Assembly (NCBI GenBank): GCA_900555915.1
Contig: USNC01000129.1
Location: 1-5,102 of the forward strand
Direction of reading: 5' to 3'
DNA from: an uncultured Porphyromonadaceae bacterium
GTDB taxonomy: Bacteria; Bacteroidota; Bacteroidia; Bacteroidales; Muribaculaceae
Length of the DNA: 5,102 nucleotides
Each line of letters opens with the position of its first letter. Position 1 is the first letter of the stretch. Of the stretch, positions 1 through 5,102 are shown one piece after another. Made by a program: the position numbers and the translations under genes. The notes under the pieces were generated by a model, which made no database searches, was not told the DNA's origin, and saw nothing but the letters and a program-made list of their open reading frames with translations.

Positions 1-49
1 ACGAGATCGCTCAGTGTCTCGTGGGCTCGGAGATGTGTATAAGAGACAG
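1..49 (+). other. Nextera adapter with i7 index (artefact)
   Basis: This is not genomic DNA. Bases 1-7 (ACGAGAT) are the 3' tail of Illumina P7, bases 8-15 (CGCTCAGT) sit where the i7 index belongs, 16-30 (GTCTCGTGGGCTCGG) is the Nextera read-2 sequence and 31-49 (AGATGTGTATAAGAGACAG) is the 19-base Tn5 mosaic end. The exact reverse complement, including the index, is at 5054-5102. An in-frame TAA at 40-42 inside the adapter closes the upstream side of the first gene, so an ORF caller will give that gene a false internal start. Confidence 0.98.
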
Positions 50-864
50 GCGTCACCCTGCTTGATGACACTGTCGAGATTGGCGCTCCGCGTATTGATA
101 CTCTGGCAAGGGAGGGCTCACGCATCACAGAGCGTCTGGTAATGCCGGTTCAGGTTTTTGATTCAGGAAGTTACACACTGCCCCCTTTTGTATATATCAC
201 TGCCGATGATTCGATCTTGTCAAATACCGTGCAATTTTCAGTGCACCCGGTTAAGGTAGCCGACAATGAATCTATTTCCGATTTCAAGGATGTTTCGGAT
301 CCGTCGGACAAGTCGTTCTGGGACTGGGTGCCCGATTGGCTGTACGACCTGTGGTGGCTGTGGATTCTTGTCATCGCCGCTATCGTGGCCGCTGTCTATT
401 TCGGACGCAAATACAGGCGCACAGGCAAGTTTATAAGTCTTCCGGAGAAGCCGCAGCCCAAGCCCTGGACTGTAGCTCTTGAAAGACTCGGTCGCCTTAA
501 GGAGAAGAATCTCTGGGAGAATGGTATGGAAAAGGAATATTTCACCGAACTTACCGATATTCTCCGCGATTATCTCTCGCAGAGGTTTGGCATCAATGCC
601 ATGGAGATGACATCCCGACAGATCATGCACACGCTTGCAGACCAGTCTGATGTCAGGGAAAAACGCAACTATGTGCGCAAGATTCTCGATGTGGCGGACT
701 TCGTGAAATTCGCCAAGGTCAGACCGTTGCCTGCCGACAATGTCGAGGCATTTGACAATGCTGTCTCATTCGTGAAGGAGACCGCGGTGGTAGAGCAGTC
801 TGCATCCGATTCTCCGGAGGGGGATGGCGGTGACGCTCATAAGGAGAAAGGAGGTGAGAGATGA
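50..864 (+). CDS. Bat-operon membrane protein upstream of BatA, 5' truncated
   Basis: The reading frame is open from the adapter junction (first whole genomic codon at 52) to TGA at 862-864, about 271 residues. The first ATG at 142 is not the real start: codons 52-141 read as protein-like sequence (TLLDDTVEIGAPRID...) that runs into a beta-rich region ending near YTLPPFVYI. Numbering from that Met, a transmembrane helix lies at about 70-87, preceded by six Trp within residues 60-74. Basic residues follow (RKYRR, 89-93), then a cytosolic helical domain at about 107-215 (YFTELTDILRDYL..., TSRQIMHTL). The expected layout is an extracytoplasmic N-terminus with a signal peptide lost upstream, and a cytosolic C-terminus. 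Proteins of this architecture, comparable in layout to DUF4381 proteins, lie between DUF58 and batA in Bacteroidales operons. The precise role is unknown; I infer a partner of the BatA/BatB membrane complex. The last four bases overlap batA, and the charged tail KEKGGER encodes batA's ribosome binding site. Confidence 0.85.
845..857 (+). promoter_or_regulatory. Extended Shine-Dalgarno sequence of batA
   Basis: AGAAAGGAGGTGA matches the complement of the 16S rRNA 3' end (...CACCUCCUUUCU) over 12 bases, or 13 if the rRNA has U before CACC. The GGAGG core ends six bases before the batA ATG at 861, a standard spacing. A second AAGGAG lies at 841-846. The site is inside the coding end of the upstream gene and the two genes overlap as ATGA, which points to translational coupling. 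Such a strong site is unusual in Bacteroidota, where most starts lack one. Confidence 0.75.
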
Positions 865-1838
865 AATTTCTGCATCCCGGAATGCTTTGGCTTTTGTTGG
901 TGCTTTTGCCGCTGATATTCTGGTACTTCAAAAAGCAGCACAATGCCAATCCTTCGCTTGGTGTGTCTACCATAGTGCCTTTCGTGAAGTTTGGCAATTC
1001 ATGGAAAGTCTGGATCGTGCATCTGTGTTTTGTGCTTCGACTCCTTTGTATTGCCGCTTTGATTGTGGCTTTGGCGCGTCCGCAGAGCTACGACACCCTG
1101 AAAAATTCCAGGATACTCGGCACTGATATCGTTCTTGCCATGGATATTTCAGGGTCGATGTCCGCCACCGATTTCAAGCCTACACGATTTGCCGCCGCCA
1201 AGGACGTGGCCACGACTTTCGTCAATTCGCGTCCGAACGACAATATGGGGTTTGTGGTGTTTGCCGGTGAGTCGCTTTCGCTGATGCCGCTCACCAACGA
1301 CCGTGCCGCTCTTGTCAATGCCATTGCCAATGTGGAAATGGGCGACCTTAACGACGGCACTGCCATCGGAGATGGCCTCTCCAGTGCGATCAACCGTATT
1401 TCGCAGGGTAAGGCAAAGTCCAAAAGTATCATACTGCTTACCGACGGCAGCAACAATGCCGGCGATGTTCCGCCTGTGACTGCGGCGCAGATTGCAAAGC
1501 AGAAGGGTATAAAGATATATACCATAGGTGTGGGAACGAACGGGAAAATGCAGATAGCCGACCCTTATGGCTTCTCAACCACGACTCTTGAGACTAAAAT
1601 TGATGAGCCCTTGCTGAAAAGCATGGCTAAAATGACGGGTGGAAAATATTTCCGGGCCAAGGATGAGCGAATGCTCAAGCAAGTGTTCGAGGAGATCGAT
1701 TCTCTCGAGAAGTCAAGCATAGATGTCAATTCTGTCACTCTCACACAGGAGGAATTCATGCCCTGGCTTTGGATCGCTTTCGCGGCTCTCGCGCTTTCGC
1801 TCTTATTACGTTACACAATCATTAGAAGAATACCATAA
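861..1838 (+). CDS. batA: BatA, membrane-anchored VWA-domain protein
   Basis: This gene encodes 325 residues, a full length for the family. An N-terminal BatA-type region (about 1-75) has hydrophobic helices at about 8-22 and 52-72, followed by the usual LARPQ junction. A VWA domain occupies about 86-285. Its metal-ion-dependent adhesion site is complete: D95-I-S97-G-S99, T167 in NDGTAIG, and D195 in LLTDGSNN. A C-terminal helix (about 301-318) is followed by a short basic tail. The family is known to bind a divalent cation and to mediate protein-protein contacts beside MoxR-type AAA+ ATPases. In Bacteroides it belongs to the aerotolerance (Bat) operon. The ATG at 861 is chosen because it overlaps the previous stop as ATGA, has a very strong Shine-Dalgarno sequence, and gives the typical MKFLHPGMLW-type start. 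The stop TAA shares its last base with the batB ATG. Nothing is broken. BatA rather than BatB is inferred from order and the TDGS motif. Confidence 0.95.
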   Translation: MKFLHPGMLWLLLVLLPLIFWYFKKQHNANPSLGVSTIVPFVKFGNSWKVWIVHLCFVLRLLCIAALIVALARPQSYDTLKNSRILGTDIVLAMDISGSMSATDFKPTRFAAAKDVATTFVNSRPNDNMGFVVFAGESLSLMPLTNDRAALVNAIANVEMGDLNDGTAIGDGLSSAINRISQGKAKSKSIILLTDGSNNAGDVPPVTAAQIAKQKGIKIYTIGVGTNGKMQIADPYGFSTTTLETKIDEPLLKSMAKMTGGKYFRAKDERMLKQVFEEIDSLEKSSIDVNSVTLTQEEFMPWLWIAFAALALSLLLRYTIIRRIP

Positions 1839-2893
1839 TGTTTACATTCGCATATCCTGCCTTGCTGGTGCTTTTGGTGGCAGTGCCGTTGCTGGTATTG
1901 CTCTATGTGCTCGCACGGTTGGCAAGAAAGAAAAATCTCAGGCGATTCGGCAGTGAGACTTCGCTGGCGCAACTTATGCCTGAGGTGTCGAAATACAAGC
2001 CCCCTTTGAAACTGGCTCTTGAACTCGGCGCGTTGTTTTTCATCATTATTGCGCTTTGTCGCCCCTGGGGTGGCGTGCATGCCACTAAATCAGAGAAGGA
2101 GGGCATTGAGGTGGTGATAGCTGTCGATGTGTCAAATTCTATGCTGGCGTCTTCCTCCGCCGACAATTCGGGTGTCTCAAGAATGAGATCTGCGAAACTT
2201 GTGCTTGAAAAACTCATAAATCGTCTTGACAACGATAGGGTAGGTCTTATCGTATATGCCAATGACGCCTACACTCTGATTCCGGTCACCAGCGATTATG
2301 TGTCGGCAAAGTTGTTTTTGAATTCAATAGATCCTACTCAGTATGAGAATCAGGGCACTAACATAGGTGCTGCAATCGACCGTGCGGTGAGTTCCTTCAG
2401 TGCTGACGACAATATTGGAAAGTCAATAGTGCTGATCACGGACGCCGAGGATCTTGAAGATGAGTCGGGGGCGCTCCAGGCCGCCAAACATGCGAAGAAA
2501 GAGCATGTGCAACTTAATGTCGTGGGCGTGGGTTCTCCGACACCTGTGGAGATTCCGACTCCGGCCGGTCCGATGATTGACCCGGAGACAGGCGCGCCCG
2601 TAAGGACAGCGCTTGATGAGAATCTCGCCACCCGCATTGCCGAGGCCGGCAATGGAATCTATGTGAATGCTTCCAATCCTGATGCGCTCGGTGAACTTGA
2701 GAAGCAGATGGACACCGTAAAGAAAACTGCACTCGAGACAAATGCCTATGCCGTACACGATGAACTGTTTACTATCTTCGGATGGCTGGCTCTCGCGCTT
2801 CTCTGTATAGATATCTTTATTCTTGATAGAAAAATCAGATGGCTCGATAAGATTTCTTTCTTCAATAAGGAATCCGGGACAGAACGGCAGTGA
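1838..2893 (+). CDS. batB: BatB, membrane-anchored VWA-domain protein
   Basis: This gene encodes 351 residues and is complete. N-terminal hydrophobic segments lie at about 7-27 and 57-74, followed by the conserved LCRPW junction. The VWA domain spans about 88-298. Its metal site is D97-V-S99-N-S101, T174 in NQGTNIG, and D202 in ITDAED. A C-terminal helix is at about 311-329, with a basic tail after it. The protein is a paralogue of the preceding BatA, and the pair probably forms a membrane complex with its VWA domains on one face. The start is fixed by the TAATG overlap with batA, and no Shine-Dalgarno sequence is evident upstream, so translation probably depends on re-initiation. One oddity: the residue after the third MIDAS aspartate is Ala (TDAEDLED), where a Gly (TDGEN-like) is common in BatB as I recall the family. 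A Pro-rich loop (SPTPVEIPTPAGP, about 233-245) near the end of the VWA fold is usual for BatB. Confidence 0.95.
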   Translation: MFTFAYPALLVLLVAVPLLVLLYVLARLARKKNLRRFGSETSLAQLMPEVSKYKPPLKLALELGALFFIIIALCRPWGGVHATKSEKEGIEVVIAVDVSNSMLASSSADNSGVSRMRSAKLVLEKLINRLDNDRVGLIVYANDAYTLIPVTSDYVSAKLFLNSIDPTQYENQGTNIGAAIDRAVSSFSADDNIGKSIVLITDAEDLEDESGALQAAKHAKKEHVQLNVVGVGSPTPVEIPTPAGPMIDPETGAPVRTALDENLATRIAEAGNGIYVNASNPDALGELEKQMDTVKKTALETNAYAVHDELFTIFGWLALALLCIDIFILDRKIRWLDKISFFNKESGTERQ

Positions 2894-2966
2894 TTGGTCT
2901 CAACTTCCAATGAGTTGGCGTGGGTTATCCCCGGTGTCGAATGTGATTTTTAATATTTGAATTGTG

Positions 2967-3728
2967 ATGAACAGAATCGATAAAGCTTATTTCCTTGGTT
3001 TCTTGATAGCGTTGCTGGCTGTCGGATGCTCGTTCGATCTTTCCGCCACCCCTGACCGGAAAGAGCGCCGTATCGTGAATCAAGGCAACGAACTCTATAG
3101 AAAAGGACATTATCTTGAGGCTGGAGAGAAATATCAACAGGCTCTCAAGATAGCTCCCTCTTCCAAGGAGGCTCTTTATAATCTCGGCCTTACGTATATC
3201 AGAAGGGCCGGCGGCGCTCAATCTGACTCACTGCGGCAGCAACTTGCCAAGGCAGGCGCTGAAGCGATGCAGGAGGTGGCCGCGGCTGTCAGTGAGAAAC
3301 CTGCTCTTGCGGCTGATGCCTTGTTCAATCTCGGCAATATCGCTTTCAATTCCGAAGACTTCGCGCAGGCTGTGGAGATGTATAAGCATTCTCTACGTGT
3401 GCAGCCTGACGATGAGAAGGCTCGGAGAAATCTGCGTATCGCCCAGAAGAAACTACAGCAGAATAAGGACGATCAGAACAAGGACGATCAGAATAAAGAC
3501 GACCAAAAAGAGCAGGATCAGGATAAGGACCGGCAACAGCAGCAGAATCAGCAGGATCAGCAGCAGCCGCAACAACAGCAGCCGCAACAGCAGGAGATCA
3601 ATCCCCAGGCTGCGGAGCAGATTCTGAATGCTATGGAAAATAAGGAAAACCAGACCCGAGCCCGTGTGAATAAATCCAACAATGGAGAGAAGGCTCCCGC
3701 GCGTGGACGTAACACCAAGCGATGGTAG
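2967..3728 (+). CDS. batC: BatC, exported TPR protein
   Basis: This gene encodes 253 residues from the ATG at 2967. A GTG at 2964 directly upstream is in frame but less likely. An N-terminal hydrophobic segment (about 8-20) ends in AVGC. This could be a loose lipobox with Cys21 lipidated, or an ordinary signal peptide cut near LSA-T; the sequence does not decide. Two TPR units follow: about 34-67 (GNELYRKGHYLEAGEKYQQ) and about 116-149 (LFNLGNIAFNSEDFAQAVEM), separated by an Ala-rich helix. Residues about 164-209 are low complexity, with three NKDDQ repeats and then Gln/Pro runs. A conserved-looking C-terminal stretch (NPQAAEQILNAMENKE, 212-227) ends in a basic tail. BatC proteins are small periplasmic TPR proteins thought to act as scaffolds for the Bat complex. 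The gene lies 73 bases after batB and 128 before batD. Identity rests on TPR content, the C-terminal motif and position. Confidence 0.9.
   Translation: MNRIDKAYFLGFLIALLAVGCSFDLSATPDRKERRIVNQGNELYRKGHYLEAGEKYQQALKIAPSSKEALYNLGLTYIRRAGGAQSDSLRQQLAKAGAEAMQEVAAAVSEKPALAADALFNLGNIAFNSEDFAQAVEMYKHSLRVQPDDEKARRNLRIAQKKLQQNKDDQNKDDQNKDDQKEQDQDKDRQQQQNQQDQQQPQQQQPQQQEINPQAAEQILNAMENKENQTRARVNKSNNGEKAPARGRNTKRW
3462..3506 (+). repeat. Three 15-base tandem repeats in batC (NKDDQ)x3
   Basis: Three adjacent 15-base units encode Asn-Lys-Asp-Asp-Gln each time. Units 1 and 2 differ at a single third position (AAT/AAC) and unit 3 differs at a few third positions. The unit is a whole number of codons, so gain or loss changes linker length without a frameshift. 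The repeats open a longer Gln-rich stretch that runs to about 3594 with CAG/CAA-rich DNA. Confidence 0.9.
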
Positions 3729-3757
3729 GCATACCGTACCTTTTCTATGCGGTTTTT
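3729..3757 (+). terminator. Weak hairpin plus T-run after batC
   Basis: GCATA at 3729-3733 can pair with TATGC at 3746-3750 across a 12-base loop, followed by GG and five T (3753-3757). An alternative 4-bp pairing, ACCG (3733-3736) with CGGT (3750-3753), uses the same T-run. It starts directly after the batC stop, as a terminator would, but the stem is short and has few G-C pairs. At most it is a partial attenuator within the operon. Confidence 0.2.
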
Positions 3758-3797
3758 CCCCGGATTGCGGTTGCCGGTTCTTCTGTCTGCTTCTGAA

Positions 3798-3805
3798 TAA
3801 TTTTG
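3798..3805 (+). promoter_or_regulatory. Candidate Bacteroidetes -7 promoter element before batD
   Basis: TAATTTTG matches the Bacteroides -7 consensus TAnnTTTG at all fixed positions. It would place a transcript start around 3810-3815 and leave a leader of about 40-50 bases before the batD ATG at 3857. The -33 side is poor: the nearest TTG-containing match is TTGC at 3771-3774, a 23-base spacing, longer than usual. The motif is short and could occur by chance, but it lies in one of only two real gaps in the operon. Confidence 0.35.
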
Positions 3806-3856
3806 TATATAACCCAATAAACCTCAGATTCCGCTTGCTTGCGCAATTTGAATGAT

Positions 3857-5053
3857 ATGCACCGTATGTTTAAATATTTTTCTGTCTTTGTCCTGTTTAT
3901 ACTCGCATCCTTTTCTCTTTCGGCTGCCGGTAAGTTTCAGGTGTCGGTCTCCACACAGACCGGTGCCGACGACATTGAGGTCGGCGAGCAGTTTTATGTA
4001 TATCTGAAACTCGACAATATCGATGGTGAGCCTGCAGCACCGGCGGTGCCCGGTGCTTCTGTGAAATATTTCACTCTCAGCAGTCAGTCGTCGTCGTTTG
4101 TGACAATTCAGGGCAAGATGACGTCGTCTTCTTCCCGGACATATGTCGCCACTTGTTCGGCTGCGAAAGAGGGTTCTTACTCCATCGGTCCTCTGTCGGC
4201 CGGAGGCGTGACGAGCAATAAGGCTTCTTATCGTATTGTCAAGAAGGGATCGGGGTCGCTTTCTAAGATGCAGCAGCGCCAGCAGCAGCGTCAGAATGGC
4301 GCAAGCTCGCGGGGAAATACGCCCGGCGTTGATCAGGGACAGGATGATTCCCCGAGATTTATCGGCAAAGGCAATGAGAAACTGTTTCTCAGAGCTTCGG
4401 TTTCAAAGTCGTCCGCATATGAGCAGGAGGCGCTCGTCTACACAGTGAAACTCTATTCCTCTTATGCGCCGATCAAGTTTATAGGCGCCACCGAGGCTCC
4501 CAAGTTCGACGGATTCGTGGTTGAGGAGTCTGACGAGGTGTCCAAGTCGCTGCAGTATGAGACATACAATGGCCACGAATATGCTACGGCGGTCATAGCG
4601 CGCTATATAATTTTCCCGCAGATGACAGGTAAACTTACAGTGAAAGGTAATACCTATACTGTCAGCACCGATGAGCAGGAATATTACGACGACCCTTATT
4701 TCAGGATGCTCACGGTGCGCCGTCCGGTGCAGCTTAATGTCACTCCCAACGATCTCGTCATAGATGTGAAGGCATTGCCTTTGCCCCAGCCGGCCGATTT
4801 TTCCGGAGGCGTGGGTCAATTCACTATCTCCTCATCTCTTCCGTCGGCTTCTCTCAAGACCAATCAGGCTGCAACTGTGGAATATGTGGTCAAGGGCAGT
4901 GGAAATCTGAAATATATAAAACTTCCTGATCTCAACAATATATATCCGAAGCAACTCGAGGTGTTCTCACCCACTACGGTGGTGGATGCCACGCCGAAAG
5001 GATCAAATGTGAGCGGTTCTGTAAAGTTCGACTATTCCTTCACGCCTCTCGAG
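3857..5053 (+). CDS. batD: BatD, exported beta-domain protein, 3' truncated
   Basis: The genomic coding part is about 399 codons from ATG 3857 (396 from ATG 3866). BatD proteins are usually near 600 residues, so about a third is missing. The frame runs on to TGA 5090-5092, but codons from 5054 (LSLIHISEPTRH) are adapter. Numbering from Met at 3866, a signal peptide lies at 1-20 (FVLFILASFSLSA), then a beta-rich domain at about 23-127. A Gln/Ser-rich linker follows at about 131-163, and a second beta region at about 165-285 has the family-like YEQEALVYTVKLYS and ETYNGHEYATAVI stretches. A third begins near LPLPQPADFSGGVGQFTIS, with KGSGNLKYIKLPDL after it. The lost end should carry a transmembrane helix and a cytosolic tail. 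BatD is known as the large membrane-anchored periplasmic component of the Bat operon; its ligand is unknown. ATG 3857 is preferred over 3866 only weakly. The TTG at 3839 gives a poor signal peptide start. Confidence 0.93.
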
Positions 5054-5102
5054 CTGTCTCTTATACACATCTCCGAGCCCACGAGACACTGAGCGATCTC
5101 GT
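5054..5102 (-). other. Nextera adapter with i7 index (artefact)
   Basis: This is the exact reverse complement of bases 1-49. Mosaic end CTGTCTCTTATACACATCT is at 5054-5072, the read-2 complement CCGAGCCCACGAGAC at 5073-5087, the index ACTGAGCG at 5088-5095 and the P7 tail ATCTCGT at 5096-5102. It truncates batD and supplies a false stop codon at 5090-5092. Confidence 0.98.

Noticed and set aside
142..864. A complete 240-residue gene starting at ATG 142.
   Set aside because: The frame stays open and protein-like back to base 52; the upstream stop at 40-42 lies in adapter. The true start is off the fragment.
824..1126. A + strand 100-codon ORF spanning the junction to batA.
   Set aside because: It is a frame-shifted reading of the end of the first gene and the BatA membrane segments, without its own family signal.
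1088..1525. A 145-codon antisense ORF within batA, and similar antisense ORFs opposite the other genes.
   Set aside because: They lie opposite strongly recognised genes, look like low-bias shadow translations, and have no start signals or family-like motifs.
1838..2893. batB as a recent tandem duplicate of batA.
   Set aside because: The two VWA proteins share the fold but differ throughout in sequence; the pair is the normal ancient arrangement of this operon.
2901..2917. A hairpin terminator after batB (CAACT / AGTTG).
   Set aside because: The stem is only five pairs with no T-run after it.
2952..2959. A promoter -7 element (AATATTTG) just before batC.
   Set aside because: It misses the first T of TAnnTTTG, has no -33 partner at a suitable distance, and would put the transcript start at or past the start codon.
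3244..3627. A + strand ORF inside batC with Ile/Arg/Thr repeats.
   Set aside because: It is an out-of-frame reading of the NKDDQ and Gln-rich repeat DNA; the batC frame encodes the TPR protein.
1..5102. A 49-base terminal inverted repeat suggesting an insertion sequence or composite transposon.
   Set aside because: The repeat is Nextera adapter with index and P7 tail, no transposase is present, and the interior is an ordinary Bat operon.

Overview
The window is a 5.1-kb fragment of a Bacteroidales-type genome. It carries most of the 'Bacteroides aerotolerance' (Bat) operon and is bounded on both ends by sequencing adapter. Bases 1-49 and 5054-5102 are exact reverse complements. Each holds the Tn5 mosaic end, the Nextera read-2 sequence, one 8-base index and the tail of P7. 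The genomic insert is therefore only 50-5053. The first and last genes are cut by fragment ends, not by biology.

All genes are on the + strand. (1) 50-864 is the 3' part of a membrane protein with an extracytoplasmic beta-rich part, a Trp-rich transmembrane segment and a cytosolic helical domain. This gene is usually found between a DUF58 gene and batA. (2) 861-1838 is batA and (3) 1838-2893 is batB. Both encode membrane-anchored von Willebrand factor A (VWA) proteins with complete MIDAS metal-site residues. (4) 2967-3728 is batC, an exported TPR protein with a Gln/Asp/Lys-rich low-complexity segment. (5) 3857-5053 is the 5' two thirds or so of batD, a large exported beta-domain protein. Genes 1-3 are tightly coupled (ATGA and TAATG overlaps). 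Gaps of 73 and 128 bases precede batC and batD, and the second could hold a weak terminator and an internal promoter. The usual upstream partners (MoxR AAA+ ATPase, DUF58 protein) and downstream batE lie outside the window.

The taxonomic call rests on the gene order (partner gene, batA, batB, batC, batD), on Bacteroidales-like protein sequences, on a TAnnTTTG promoter-like motif and on roughly even base composition. A gut family such as Muribaculaceae is possible but cannot be fixed from sequence reading alone. The operon was first described in Bacteroides fragilis as affecting aerotolerance. That role has not held in every organism (deletion in Leptospira biflexa gave no clear oxygen phenotype), so the molecular function is best stated as an envelope complex of MoxR/VWA type with uncertain substrate.

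I see no previously undescribed system here. The points most worth a second look are the adapter ends with their false C-terminal peptide, an unusually extended Shine-Dalgarno sequence before batA in a phylum that rarely uses one, the in-frame 15-base repeats in batC, and the possible promoter before batD.
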